In this document: piece by piece, positions 12,101-27,100 of the stretch
Position numbering within the stretch: position 1 is the stretch's first letter
How the letters are laid out: each line of letters starts with the position of its first letter
Assembly (NCBI RefSeq): GCF_040807025.1
Contig: NC_090952.1
Coordinates: 22,999,068 to 23,063,067 of the forward strand
Length of the DNA stretch: 64,000 nt
Direction of reading: 5' to 3'
Origin: Struthio camelus
Lineage: Eukaryota > Chordata > Aves > Struthioniformes > Struthionidae
Made by a program: the position numbers and the translations under genes
The notes under the pieces: model-generated
The model's database searches: none
What the model was told of the DNA's origin: nothing
Seen by the model: the letters and a program-made list of their open reading frames with translations, nothing else

Positions 12101-15100
12101 CATGTTCTCTCTCCAGCACCAAGGCTGAGTAACCACCATCCTCCCATTTCAAATGGGAGGAGGGTTCATTCCTCCAGGGTGCAGGCACAAAGCCGACAAA
12201 CAGTCTTTGCTTGCTGCAGGGGATGTGGCCGTGTTGCAAGTGACTAGTGCAGGGACCACCACCCTGGCCCTGCGTAAGGCTCTCGCATGCCATGACCTGC
12301 TGCACCAGGAGGGGGGCTCTGCTTGCGGGGGGTACAGCCCTCGCTGCATGCCAGCGGGGGCTGCTTTCCTGAGCCTCACCTCCAAGGTGTGAGATTTGTC
12401 ACCCTAAATAGAGTTACTTGTTTTTCAGCAGTGTCTGCACTCACACTGTGTCCTAAGCGCGCCCTTCAGGTTGTAATAACTCGCTGCGTGGAGCAAAGCT
12501 CCACTGAGTCTTTAAATGAAGCACAGAGCTCATGGGGCTGGAAGTGACAGGAAACTCCACAAGGGCAATAATTAGAAAATACATCAAGCTGTGGCTTCCA
12601 AGGGCTAAATTTATCAACTTCGGCTTCTCCCCTGCTATCAGTGTGAAAGTAATTGCCTTTCAGAAGCTGTTGCTTGAATGCAGGGAAAAAGAAATGCCTG
12701 GCAGCTCTGCCTGGCAGGTTTTGGGCTCTTCCTACACAGACACGTTTCCCACCGCCCGCAGAGGGTGAGCACCGCGTTCAGGGCCTGCGCTGAGAGCCTT
12801 GCAGCGCTGGCCTGTACGAGCCTGAGGGAGCAGCGTTACCTCCGCGGTGGCAGGAGTACAGTCGAAGCCGTTCTCCCGTGGAGAACCAGGACCAAGCCGC
12901 ACCTGCAATGGGAATGTCTCCCTGCGCACGCGGGGGTTTCACAGCTACAGCACGACTCCAGAGGAACTGAGAAGTACTGGCAGCTTCCTGGCAGAGGTGT
13001 TGTTTCCTCCGATGCAAGCACACACTGATTTGTTGTGTGTTTACTGGCAGGGAGCGCTCTTTTCTAGGGAAGGAACAAAGGAGCGGTGAGTGTGTGTGTG
13101 TGTGTGTGTGTGCACACATGTGCGCGCCTTGCTGGATGCATCTGTAGCAATTCGGCAAATGGGAAAAAACAAAGATGAAAATTGACTTCCAGGTTTGTGT
13201 GGGCTCTTTGTTCAAATCTGCCTTGGTTCAGCGGAGGATTTTACATCACAAAAGACTGCAGGGATCAGGGTTCAACTTATTAATTGGAGTTTGCTTCAAA
13301 TACCTTGTGAATTGCCTGGAGCAAAACCCTGTATACAGCACTTTTAATAGACTTCCAGTTCTAAAACCCAAATTTTGTGAGCTGGGTGAAGCCACGCTGT
13401 AGCTCCAGACGGCGCCAGCCGCTGGGCTGCTGCCAGGGATTTCAGTGCAAACCTGTAAATGTCAGTGGTGGAGTCTGTGTTCTGGGTCTGCTGCAACTCC
13501 CCCAGCTGTTGGGGTCACGCATGCCTTACGTTTGCTCCTGTTTTTTTAAAAGCAGAAAAACAAACCCTGCAGTTGAATTTTTCTGTTTACAGAGGTGAAG
13601 GTTTTTTTGCAGTCTGGTGGATACAATACAGCAGCGACTTTTCCTGGTAGGATAATGGGAGTTCTGCAATATAATTTATTGATGTATTTCTTTGTACAGA
13701 TAAACCACTCTCTCCCAAAGCATTAAAAGGACTTGAAAGCACTCAGCTGACAAAGAATTATTACCCTGTGGTAAGTTTTAAAGCGCTGATTGTACATTTT
13801 AATAAGTAGCCTATTATTAATCTTCTGAACTGGCTCCTTCCCTTAGAAGTCATTGAAGCAATTTGTAACAATTGGAGATGTGACTCTGTATTTAAATGCA
13901 GCTGTTGCCATTTCCTTGATTGAGGATGTTTACTGGGTTGTCACAAATGGAAGATGCTGCAAGATGTCTAAAAGTTGAACTCGAAGTAGGCAACTGAGAT
14001 AACACAGCAGTTTTGAGATCAGTGTTGGAGAAAAAGTCATTATGTTTCTGTTCCATTCTTTTCCTTTGAATGTCAGTTATCTTCCTCTGACGAAGATGGG
14101 GAGATAATGAGCTGTGTCACGGAGTAAAGCAAGCCAAATTGGAGCTCCAGTCCACGATCCCTTCCTTTGGTAAAACTGTGGTGGCTGGAGATGTTGCACC
14201 CTGAGCTGTCTACCCTGTGCCTCTTCCAGAAGTTTCAGCCCTCGGAGAAGGGGCAGCTGCCACTGTTCACAGCCTGACCTATTAACTGGAGGTCATTTTG
14301 GAGCAGGTCAATATGCCAGGCTATGAACTGCGGGAGCAAAAGGGGTAGAGAAGCATCTTCTCTTCTCTACCATCTTGCTACAGGAGTGATAATGTCTAGC
14401 AAAGGCGGGCAGGTTCCTCCCTACTGTGTCCAGCCTAGAGTAAGCACTGTGGTGCAAGAGAGTTCAAATGCCTGCATGTGAACATCTCTGGCTCTCAGTC
14501 CCAGAGGTGAAACATGTTCATCAGCATGTCAAAACATATTTCAAAGAAAGCAAAGTGGGAACATGTCCGGAAAGCTAGGAGCCACCTCCGCTGCCTCAAA
14601 AGCTCTATCAGCACTGTGAAACTTGAGATCGTGAAGGCAGTGGGTTTGACTGCCCTACTGCTGGAGATGACTTAGCTGCTGAGATGGATTAGCAGGGCCA
14701 AACTGAATTCAGCACTTCCTCAAAGTGGCAAGTGAGCTGTGCTCTGGCTTGAGCTGTCGCAGGAGCCGTCTTTGTTCTGGCCACTGGTGCATTTAAATCG
14801 TTGCCTGCCTACCTGCAATCGGTGGTCCCAGGATGCATGCACAAATCATTTGTTTGCATACCTTGGCAGCCAGTTCTGCATGCAGGGTTAGGCATGAGCC
14901 TTTTCGGGGGTCAAATACCAAACTCAGATCTGATTCACGTTGTCTTCATGCTTTGCCAGAGAAGAAGGTGCAGCCCTTAACACCTGCTTTCCAGGACTTA
15001 CCCAGTTTGCAAAGTTAAAACCAGAAATTGGATCCCTAGGGCTTTCCTGAGCGTTCTGGGTTCTGCATTAACAAATGTAAATGCATTTATAGACTCAACA

Positions 15101-18100
15101 TGCTCTTCCTGGTTGTCCCACGCTTGGAAGCTGATGTCATGTTCCTGTAACTAGTCACTAGTACTAAGATCTACTCAGTGCTCTGTCTCTCACCCTAGGT
15201 GTTGCAAAATATTCTGGAAACAGAACGAGATTATGCGAAGGAACTCCAGTCACTTCTGGGAACTTACTTAAGACCCCTCCAGTCTTATGATAAGTAAGAT
15301 ATAAGGGCATCTGAGATGGACAGAACCCTGTAAAATTGACCATAGTTCATTACTTTTCCGCCTTTGAATGTTTAGGGACTGTTACTGCTCTTCTTGTAAA
15401 GCCTCAGAACTTCTCTGTGAACAAGAAAAAGACTGTGTTTGTGCAGGTTTCTGCTCTTTCCTGTTCCTTAGTGATCATGCAGACGTCCAGCTGTGTTAGA
15501 GATGGGCATTTCCTTCTGGTAGATGGCTGGCTGTTACAATCCATCTGCAAGCTCATATGTGACTGTCCTGGCATGCATGTGTCCTGGCGGTTTGCCTTGC
15601 ATGGCTTCTTTCCTTGTAATTTGTCTTGCTGTGACTTCTCAGTCCCAAGTGGCATCTTCTTAGTCATTTCTTCATTTAGTGAGCCAGGAGGTATATTCTC
15701 TTCGTTTAGATTGCTTAGTCTGAACTGCTTCTGAGCAAGCCCCTCTCTCCCCGTCTGTACTGTGATCTATTGAAAGCGCTTCTTTGTTCAGAAACAGCAT
15801 GCTGCCGTTTCTCATGGCGCAAGCAATGTTTGGACGACTGAGGGCCTTTGTCGAGGTTTACCTGTGGAAATAAGTCGTTCTGTTTTCCATCAGTGGTGAG
15901 TGTGCTTCAGAGTCAGCACACACCGGGTCACGTCCACAGGATTCCCTTGCGCTTTACCCAGAGGACAATAGACAGCACTCTGCATATCAACAGATTTGCA
16001 TCAGTAGATTCTAAAATACTCAGTGCAGTTAGCTTTATCCTGTGCTTTTTTCCTCAGCTTTGCGGTTGTCTGCCCCAAACAGCGTCCAGGTCGGCAACCC
16101 TGACCGTGTAGCGTGCAGCTGTGTTGGGGCAGGGGCCCCTCGGTTGAGTGCGCTGCCGGGAGGACCGGTCAGCCCCGAGGCATCACGGGCAGGGGGCAGA
16201 TGTTTAGACATCTTCCAGTCTGGAGAGATGGGACAGCAGTATCTTAAGGCCTGTCTATTTAAATCTCTCCTTCCTTCCCCGAATCATCCCATGAGATATC
16301 TTCAGCTGTGAAAAATTCTCATCCTCTCAGCCTGGCTTCCCTGTAGGCAGCAATTCACTTATATGAGGATTGTAAGATAGTGACAGTGAGACATTTGGCT
16401 CTGAGGATGACAGGAGCAAAGACATTACCTCTGGCTAGGAAAAATCCAGCCTTACGCATGGGACAGAACAACCCCTACCTGAGGGGCCACATTATAAGAC
16501 CCTCCTCCAATAGGAAAACCCACAGCATGCATCTGTGAAGACAACGCTGTCTTTGTGTCTGTGCACACACCTCCCTCCCCGCCCCTTTGAGAAATCCCAT
16601 CTGTCTGTGTCTATTAGATAGCTAAATATCTGAGAAGATTAGTGTGATTAAGTGATTAAAATCCAATTAAGTTAATCCTTGACAGCAGACATCTTCTCCG
16701 GGAGGTTGTGGCCTGTAGCTTGCAGATCATGGATTTTGGTGTTTTATCATGTTTAATGGTGTATCTGGGGGAAGCAAAAATTCTTGGGCCGTTTTGGAAG
16801 GACTGCTCACAGATGCTGTGGGAGTTCTCCTGAAAGGTCTGCTTAGAGGCACTGTGCAGCATCTCTTTGATGCTAATTGGTGATTTGACTCTTTTAGGCT
16901 CAGTGCTGTGGACATTGCATCGTTACTGGGAAATGTGGAAGAAATCTGTGCGTTTCAGCAAACGCTGAACCAGGCCTTGGAAGAAGTTGCAAAGTAAGCT
17001 CCTGCCATGGCACTGAGGGTGTTAAGCTATTAGACTGTGTCTAAAAATAATAGAAAGACCCATTCATTAACGTTCATCCTGGCTGCTGTCTGAGGCTTGT
17101 CACATACGGAAGAAAATAACGGAACTGAAGAAAGGCGGCAGGTAGTGCTTTGACAGGAGGGAAGGCAGAAGAAACTTTGCCATTTCTCCTGTAAGGCATC
17201 TACTGAAACACATGACACAAAAGTGTCACAAGCCCAAAGACGCAGACGTGGGCAGGGTGGGAGATCTGGCAGGCATGACGGTAGGGATTGTCAGTGGGAA
17301 GAGAGAAAATTATCAGAGGTAACAATATCCCCCAGGGAGGCTGGAAGACGTGTCAAGTCACGAGCCTTAACGTATGGTTGGTATGTCGGTGCTCGTAGGC
17401 TCCCTGAGAACCAGCAGCGAGTGGGAGGCTGTTTTATGAACCTGATGCCCCAGTTCCGGTCCTTGTACCTGACGTACTGTGCTAACCACCCATCTGCAGT
17501 CAATGTCCTCACGCAACACAGGTGAGTGATGGAGAAGGAGATTGGGATGGAAATTCCTCCTTTAAAAAGTTATTAATAATATGTGGCCTGGCATGGCTTT
17601 TGCCCAGGATTTTGGCAATAGGGTGTGCAGATAACACGGGATCCTGCTGCTGGGAAAATGGCTGGGGCTTTGGGCTCTTCAGCATAGCCTCTGAGCTTCA
17701 GCATGGAGACAGCTCTGGGAGCTTTGCTCATGTAGTTCTGCTCTGCACTGGTCTGTGTGATCAGTGTTCGAGCTGGTCTCACAGGTCTAATCTGTACATG
17801 CAGGACTCTCACACCGTGAGTAAAACAGAGGCAACCTCAATTTACCTCACTCGGCCCATGCAATAGCGTCTCCTATGACTGCTCCTTGCTTAAGGACCCA
17901 GATGCTGTTACAGCCCTGATGCTGAAATTCTCACACACTTGCAGATGGGAGTATGTTTTCCTACATATGGCACTACGGTGTGGAGCACATCACTGCAAGT
18001 GGAGGGTGCTCAGAAAATCTCCTGAGTTATCCAGTTCAATAACTGAGCTGCTGTTCAAGAGGGCAGTTGCTCTGAGAGGTCTTTGGTACATCACTATAAT

Positions 18101-21100
18101 AACATCTTCCTTCAAAATGTGCCACCTGAGCAGACACCTGAATTTGTGTAATGTCATGCTAAAGAGTATGCTAAGCTGAAAGGCTACAATTATGTCATCT
18201 CTAATGCAGTTTAGCTATCCTTCCCACAGTGATGTGAAAGCCAGGACTGCAGCCATACTGTTTAATTCTTCCCTTTCTGTAATGGAAGCTTGCAGTGTAT
18301 TTACTTACCTGTTGAAATCCAACTTTAATTCAGCCTAATGAGAAGTCTGGCTTCTGTAAATGACTCATTCATTTGGGTCATTAGTCTGACCCCTTTTCTT
18401 AAATCAAGCAAACAATCAGTTTTGGCAAATGTACGGACATGCACAAGCCGTGTTTTCCAAAGTGGTGTGCGTGCTAACATCAACGTCACTGCTACCGGCA
18501 TGGTCCCTGAGCCCAAGCAGCATATTGCTGCGGCATCCTCCAGCGTAGCGCGAGCGCCTGCAGCCCACGCTCTAGATGATCCGGCTGGCCCTGCGCCGCC
18601 TCAGTCTGCTGGGGGAGCGGCAGCCAGCATCAGCGTGCCCCTGGATACTGCACGCACAAACATCTGCCACCGCGCAGCACCCTCTGCAGCATCCCCTGGA
18701 GGAACGGTCTTGCTTGGCCTCACGCTAGCTGCAACCCCACTGGCTGGCTGGGTTTGCCACCGGGGAGGTCCCTGGAGAGGGCTTTGGACTGCCTTTAAAA
18801 CAGCGTAGCTCAGAGCAGAGCCTCAGCCATCGGGAGAGTGTGGGAGGCAGCAAAACACAGCCCTCGGCAGCAGCGAGCGCTGATACTTTTTGTTGTCTCT
18901 GTTTATAGTGATGAGCTGGAGAAGTTTATGGAGAGCCAGGGTGCGGCCAACCCAGGCATTCTCATCTTAACCACCAGCCTCAGCAAACCCTTCCTGAGGC
19001 TGGATAAGTATGTGACACTTCTGCAGGAGCTGGAGCGGCACATGGAGGTAGGCGGGATGTGGGACCGCTGTGTCCCTTGGTGCTGCAAGGGCTGTCCCCA
19101 GACAGCGAGAGGCAGCTCTGCCCATTCCTCTAGTATTTGAGCACCATGCTGCTAAAAATACTTTGGAGGTGGGAAAGGGCTGCAATACCTGCATGGGAGC
19201 CTTTCAGCTTAAAAGTAGGAGAGTGGTGGAGGACTCTGAGGGGGAGTTGTGGGAAGACAGTGCCTGCTCCTCACCCGAGGCCTTCACAAAGGATGGACCA
19301 GTTCCAGCCCAAGCTAAAGCAAGAGTTCAGGGTCAGGCTAGAGCTGATACTTATTTGCCCAGCAGGTGGTAATTCAGTGTTTTTATAATCATTTCCCATC
19401 CCCAGCCCCTCGCTCCCGCCACACACAGGCAACCCCACCCCCTCACCCGAGATTTGTGCTCATCAGTCGAAACGCACCCACGCAGGCGTTGATCTGGCAC
19501 GGAGCACAAACGTGGGAGTGAGGAGGGAGCGCCTGGGAGCAGGCATGCAGCGAGGGGGGATAGAGACCTTCCCGGTGGGGGCAGATGTGCTCTCGGATGT
19601 TCCTCGTTCCTGGGGCTGCCGTTGTCTCCATCTCTCCTCTGCTGCTGGAGCTCTGCCGTTCACCTGCTGGTGCGCTCCAGCCAGGGGGATGCAAATCTCC
19701 AGGGGGGATGTAAGGAGGTGAGGAAAACAGAAATCACAATCGTTTTTTAACCAGGCTTGCTTTTCCTTCTTCCAACGTTAATCACCAGTTAATTATTTGG
19801 CAAAATTAGCCACGTTTGTTCAAATCCACATCTCAGCCAGAGGATTAAAACCTCTGTGCTTGAGACGGAGGCTTTTCTGCGTAAGAGAGGGCATAAGACC
19901 CTACACTGGCCTATCCCGCTCTCAGCTGGCACAGCTAAGCAGCAAGGACAGGGCTGAGCTTGGCTGTGGCGACCGTGCCCATTCAGACACTCAGGTGCCC
20001 TTTGCAGGATGCTGTCTCCTGGTAATGCCAAAGCCTCCCCAGTTCCTACACATCTCTGTGAGACCTTGCAGCAGCAGTAGCAGTGGAGGTGACCATTTCT
20101 GGGATGCTGTGGCAATGCAAGTGCGTTCAGGTGCCTTTAGAAATACAGCGGGGAGGAGGTATGAGACCGCTGCCTTGTGAGCAGGGCGTACCTTCCGGGA
20201 TTTGACCTCTATGCCTAGATTCCCGCATTGGGATCTTTGCAGCAAGACCAGGAAACATGCATCACCTTGCATTTGGCTAGTAGAGGCTGCTGTTCCCAGC
20301 GCAGCCACCAGTTTGGGGCTGAGGAGGAGGAGGGAAGGACCTTGCTGGACAAGCGCATGCTTTATCTCACCTTGAGTTCAGCCTCCAGCAAGGGCTGGTA
20401 GTGGAGGGACAGGGAGTTACATGCAGCAGAGACTTCTTAAGCCGGAGGTTGTGTTTAATACTCCCTGGAGGGGGGTAGCTCTTTGATTTTGGCCCTGTTT
20501 GTGTTTCTGAGTTCCCCTGCATTGATGCTCTCCTGCAGCTTGTGATAAACTGGGCTGGCCTGTGCTGGTCTGCGTTTGCAGCAGTGCCCGAGGTTCCTAG
20601 CACTGGGCTCAAACTGCAGAGAGGCTCAGAGCCTCTCTTGCCTACCTTTGCGATGGCTACCCTTAGGTGTTGTGGCCGCAAGCCAACCAGAGTGAGAGCG
20701 GTCAGCTGGGGACTCGGGGACACACACATCAGCTATTTTTCTTAATTTCTAAGTGTGGTGGTGGGGTTCTTATAGCATGACTCATTAGGGTTGAGGTTTT
20801 GAGCTGTGGCCCCCTGGGAAGAGCATGGCCCCTACCTGAGGGGGCCATGTATGCAGTAGAGATGCATGCAGAATGGATATATGCAGTACAGATGTATGCC
20901 ATAGCATCTCGCACACCGCTGCGCAGCTGGAGACGGGGCAGGTCTGTTCAGGGCAGCAGAGGGCCAGGATTCAGGGGCAAGCGACTCCAGAAAGCCTCTG
21001 ACAGCCGCAGGGAGATCTCCGTCACAGCCTCGGCTCCTTGTGATTTGTGTGGCTGCTGGGCACAAGGTCTGGATGGCAAAGCGCTTATGATGTAGGGCCC

Positions 21101-24100
21101 TAGACGTGCAGGAGAAGGTGCCGGGAGAGTACCAGCATGCAGCTGGAGTCAGAGATAAGTGGCAGCACCCTGCTTTCCCGTCCTCTGCCCAGGAGCTTCC
21201 CACTCAGGTATGCTCTCCTTTAAACCTGGAGGTGGAGCTCCCATTAGTGTTCATGGACAGCCTACCCTTGGTGGGGCAATGGCTGGAATATCTCACAGAT
21301 AGAAGTTTCCTTTGTGAATATGGGAACAGAAATCCACCCTACACCGTCTGGCTGTTGTCACTGGTTTTCTTTGTAGGCTGAGTTTGGTCTAAGAAAAATC
21401 ATACCTGCTCTTGCACTGGCCACTTTAACACTCATTATATAGTTTGATATCAATGCCTTGAGTAGCTGCTCTAAAACATGTCGAGCTGAATGGGGTGATG
21501 AGGAAGCCAAGTGTGGAATCGGGGGGATTTTTGTCCCCTTCTGCTGTCCATGCTGCCTGTGCCCTGGGTCCTGCTTCCTTCGGGGCCCTGCAGCCATGGG
21601 TGCACTGGGGCAATTGGACACTTCTCGAGGCTGTTGCTGGTCATGGCTCAGAGATTTTTCTTTCCCTTCACTAGGAGGCGCATGCAGATCATGAAGAGGT
21701 TTTGAAAGCAGTCACATCCTTCAAGTCTCTTGTGGTAGGTGGCAATTCTTAAAATAGAGCGCTCCATTTCAGGGCTGTGTTTCACAAAGGATGAGTCAAG
21801 GCTGACATTTGTCTCCTTGTTAAAAAAAAAAAAAAAAAAAGAAAGGTCTTTTGGAGTGGAAAAGATGGTTTATAAAGACTGTTTTAATTTCAAGTTTCAA
21901 GCCTAGAGTTGCCCCTTTGGTTGCACGTTCCAGCAATTGCTCGCTGGCTCTGTGATCCCAGCAGCAGAGGCAGAGGATCTCTCACTTTTCTGCGTGCTGG
22001 TGCAGAAAGCCACGTGTGGGTAGTGGTGGTGGCGGGGCCCCTTTCATCTCGTCTTACCTTCATACCCTAATCATTTGCCGCATGGAACTATACCGCCTCT
22101 TGCTCGCTCAGATGAGCTGTGAAAGGTTAACGCTGGTGTCTGACTCAACTGCTGGTGCCAGCAGAAAGGCCTCCTCTGAGCCCACTGAATTGCTGTTGAT
22201 TTGGCTGAGATTTGTTCCACGGGCATCGGTAGGCTTTGACTGTGTTGCAGATATTTGTCACTCCAGGTGCCCTGGCCATCAGCAGGGAATGGAACGAACT
22301 GCACAAACAGCAGCGAAGGAATGAGTCAGAGAGCGGTATTGAATCTGTTTCAGTAAAATGTGTTACCTATGCCCCTCAAAGTCCTTTTGCAATGAGATGA
22401 AGAAGAGGGGAAAAAAGCCATCCACATGCACAAATGTTTTACTCGGCAAAGCTTTTTTCAGTTATTAAGAAGCTATACGCTCTCTCTCTTTGTAGCCACT
22501 AAATACCTTTCACTATAACCACTCCAGATGTGGTCCAACTTCCTTCCTTAGCAGAGCAGATGCAAGTTTTCAGTGCTTAGCGGTGCAGATAAAAGATGGG
22601 GAGGAGAAAGTTCATAGAAAACAGGAAAGGGCGATCATGTTACATTTACTTAGAAACTCAGCTCCCTTTCCATTTATTCTAGTAGATAATAGGGGAATAA
22701 TTCGGTTAAATTGTAAGATGCCATTAATCTTTAGAAATGCTCGTCGATGAGAGAGATTTTTACTTGAAATGTGTACTTGGACACTTAGCAATTTAATGTA
22801 ATTGCTGCATAACTAAAGTGGTTCACTGTGGATTTGAGATGAGATGGGCAGGAATGCCTTTTGCGACATACGCATGACTCCCAGGAGGCTGGGATCAGAG
22901 AGGCTCCTGTGCGAAGGCACAGCAGGCGTTACTGCAGAGCCACAGCAGGGGCAGAGCCATGTAATCTGCAGTGGCGCCTGCTATCCAGATTGTGATGGGT
23001 TGTTGTGGATTTTATATGAATTTGCACCCTATGCATTTTGGATGCAGCCATTCAGGGAGCCAAAGACCCATCTGAAGCACACGACAATTGCAGAACCAGA
23101 GGAATCCCCCACAATCTAATTTGAAAGTTGTCTGTGTTTTCAGGCTAGACCCAACACAGTCTCTCCTTTGGGCCTGCCAAAAGATCTAGATGGTCAAAGA
23201 ATTTGTATGCAGCTGGTTCCCTTCCTGAGTTTGAAAGGAGAAGAATCTCTGTCAGAAACAGAGGTTTGGAAAAACAAGGAGTAGGTCAAAACTGAGCCAG
23301 CCCAGGTTTGGTCTTGCAGCAATTTTCCCCACTGGCAGAATGGTCAGTTATAGCAAATTTTGCGTGGGTTTGCAGGGTCATCTTTGCTTAGGCAGCCCTG
23401 TCCTCTGTTTGCTGAAATTGCTGGAAGACTAGCCGCCCCAAGGAGCTCTACCAGTCCAGAACTGCCGCACGCTGGTGCAGTCTTCTGAATTGTGATAGCT
23501 TCAAAAGCTTCCCCTTGTACTGCTCCACTGCACTGCTGCAATATTGTGCCAAGCTCCCAGTTTTGGTTTTGTACATTTTCTTAGGAAAATATCTGCCAAT
23601 CTGATTTGTGGGGGTTTTGCACTGCTGCAGGTGTGACTTTATTTGCTGTTTGGGCAAAATTGGCAGAGTCTCTCTGAACACTGGTAAAATTAGAAACATT
23701 TAACTGTGTGGCTATCTTGGTTTGGAAAATATGACCCTGTCCTCTCAGAGCTAGAACTGGTTCGGAAAGAAAAGTGTGCTCAGTGCAATTTGCAATTTCT
23801 TTGACATTTTAATGTATTCATTACTTTGTAAATTGTTAAGGTATGATTTTAAACAAACTTTGTGTAACAGAGCCAAAGCAGACTTTCAAGCAGGCTTTCC
23901 TGGTGCAAAGGTAGTGAAGCTTTTGCAAAATGGTAGGCTCAATTGTGTGTATAATGTGAAATATATGATGCTGTCCCTCTTCGTTGAATTCCTCCCATTG
24001 CCATGGGTCTTTTTTGGGGTAACGCTCTGAGCCCTGCAGTCAAATTCTGCTTGTGGTGCAATCCCTTGGCGTGCTCAGCACCGAGCTCCTTTGGCTAAAG

Positions 24101-27100
24101 CTGTCGGGCCGTGGCAGCATTGCTGGTGAATCCGTCTTTGTTAGGATGGTTCGAGTTTGAGTCTGCCCTTTTGTTAACAAAAAGCACTGCCGCTGTGATT
24201 TCCAGTCACAGTGCCAGGAGCTGAGGAAGAGGAAACAGCTAGAACTGCAGATCCTTTCAGAATCCATCCAGCGCTGGGAAGGAGAGGACATAAAAACGAT
24301 GGGAAGCATAATCTACATGTCCCAGGTTATGGTACAGTGTGCGGGAAGTGAGGTAAGTGCAGTGGTCCTTCCTTCTGCTGGCTAAAGAAATCCCTGCTTG
24401 CTCATGGGATCAGCTATGCAAGGTGACAGCTCTTCTGACGCCAGGCCAGCCAAGTGCTGACAAATAATGCCTCCCTTTACCCGAGTGAGTGCTGCACAAT
24501 GGGACTCTGCATGTCTTTGAAGTGAAGCGCTGCATCAGGTCCTGACGGATTAGCTTCAGGCCTTCAATGACACACTTTTCAAACAAAAAAAGGTGTTTTA
24601 GTGTCATTTAGCACATTAATTTCCCTTCTTCCTCCCTGTGACTTACTCTGAGAAATGAGAGCGACTTTAAAGTGTGCATTAGCATAATCATTTTGCAACG
24701 TCCTGTGCACGGCCTGGTAGCTGTCGTGACGTCCCACTCCAGAGTTGACTGCACTGTGGAAATAGCTGAAGGGATTCCTGTACTACAAGAGCAGATTCTG
24801 GTCCTGAAGCATCACATACGCGTTTTTAACAGACATTTTCCTGTGGGGTTAAACCCATGAATACTGCATGTTTGGTGTTTGCTGTGCGGGAATGTGCCTG
24901 TTACCACTGAATTGCTTCCTTGCTATAGCAACTTCCCCAGGGAAGGAAGATCTGTAAAACAAAGCCCTTTAGTGTCTAGTCCTTGCTGTCTCCTTTGGGA
25001 TGTGAAATGCTGGGAGACATAAGGTCTTCTGAAGCGCTTTGAAATGATTGGAGAAGGAGGTCAGTGATATCTTTGGGATTAGCAAGATGCAGACAACAAT
25101 ATATGTAGGCTCCCTCAGAAAAAAATAGTACAGTAAATACAGAAAAGTGACGCTGTAAAGAAAATAAGCCAAAGTAATTGGTTTGGGTCTGTAATTCCAA
25201 CTGCAACAAGTTCTCTTTGCTGAGAGGAGAGTACTTGCGATAGCTTGCAAACTGGACTAACCTCAGTTCGTGTCCCTGCAGGAGAAAGAAGAGCGCTATT
25301 TCTTGTTGTTTTCAAATGTTTTGCTCATGCTGTCTGCAAGCCCACGGATGAGTGGGTTCATATATCAGGTAGGCATGTCTAATTTGAAGTTGCAAGGTGT
25401 TAGGTGTGAAAAAGGAAATCAGATATCTCTCATAAAATTCAAATTCTCTACTTCCTCAAATCTCTCTGCTGTGGTGTTAGTGCTCCACGCTAAGGAAGCA
25501 GGGCTTGGTTTTACCATGCATACCAGGGCACTTACTGAAAGTACCTTTGTCCTGCCACTGGCTAAACAGCATGTGGTAAGCGTGAATGCTGTGGAATTAG
25601 GAAAAAAAAACCCTCAAACCAAATCCTGCCACTGCTGTTGCCCTACATGCTATTCTCGAGAATTTTGTGTGTGTAAGGAGTCCTGACCCGGCTGTAGGAT
25701 TTTGCTCCGCACGAACAGCCAGCTGACTGTCGGTGTTTTGCTGTCTCTGGAAAATATTTCACTATTATAAAGCCCACTGTAGATAGGCAAAATTTCCACT
25801 GTATGAGGCTCCCTAAATGATGCATTTCTTGTGTCTTACCATTCTGAATGGCTGCAATCAGGCTGTTTGGAGCTTGCCGTACTCTAATTCCTTGAAATAA
25901 TAAATTACCTCCCCGAAAGGACAGTCCTGTGTTGATGTGTTATTTGTTGTGTGCAGGGGTGATGAGGGAGACAGGAAGAGTTTGGGAAGGGTTTTGCTGG
26001 GCTTAGATTTTGTCCACCAGGGGAAGTAAGGCGAGTGGGCAGTTCGCTATGCAAAGCAGAGGACACGGAAGGCTTTCAGAAAACACAGGGGAAGTTCATG
26101 GTCCTGACTTCTTTGTAAAAAGGCTTTGCACCTAGTGAGTTTCAAGGGTGACAGATGAGCCAGGGATGACTCAGTTGTCATGGGAGCCTCTTCTCAGGGG
26201 TTTGACCTAGTTGTACAGGGAGATCTAGATCCATGAATTAAAGGAGACTCTTCATGCAGTATGAAGCCTTCACAAATTAGTTTTTAATGGCAAATCCTAA
26301 AGAGAAAGGAATCAGCGGGAGCAAATAAAACAACAGCTGCCTGGGAGGCAGATGCATGCACTGACTCTTCCTCAATTCTCCCAGGGAAAGCTGCCTTTAA
26401 CAGGAATGACACTGACAAAGCTAGAAGATGCCGAAGGCAACGAGCACGCATTTGAAATCGCAGGTCAGTGTGGCCCCTGCCTGGGGCCATCCTCAGTCCC
26501 AGCAGCAGCTGCCACCAGAGATACCAGTCCTCCTGCTCGCAACCTCTGCATCCCCATTGAGCCACAGTCATCATTCTGCCCCTCTGCTGTGTTACCCGAG
26601 TTCCTGGGCATCTTCCTCCTGCCTGAGGCAACCTCCTTCTGATGCCCCTGAGCTTCTGTCTCTGGCTAGTGCCCAGCTGCTTTCTGGTAGAGCAGCGTTT
26701 CATATGAGACAAATTTTTGGCGAGGGCTGATCATGCCTCCCAGTAGCACTTTGTGCCTAGTGGTATTTGGTGTCAGGGCCCCATTAATCACTGAATCGCT
26801 GCATCTGCTTACTTCTGACTTTAAACAATGTTGCGCACTTTCATCCCTCCAGTTTCCTTAGCTTTTCTGTGTTGCTCCCATACTTTCTGGGGCTGGGTGC
26901 CCAAAACAGAACAGGCAGTCATAGCTTTGCGCTGGCCTTTCTGAAGCCACTGGGCTTTGCAAACTGAGGAGGTGCTTGCTGTTATGATGAGTTGAGCTTA
27001 TCTTGTGTTTCTTCCTGGGTATCTGCCATTTGCTAAAGAAGGTTATTTAACCCTGTGCTGCAGGGAACATGACAGAGCGGATCACTGTGTCCTGCAGCAG

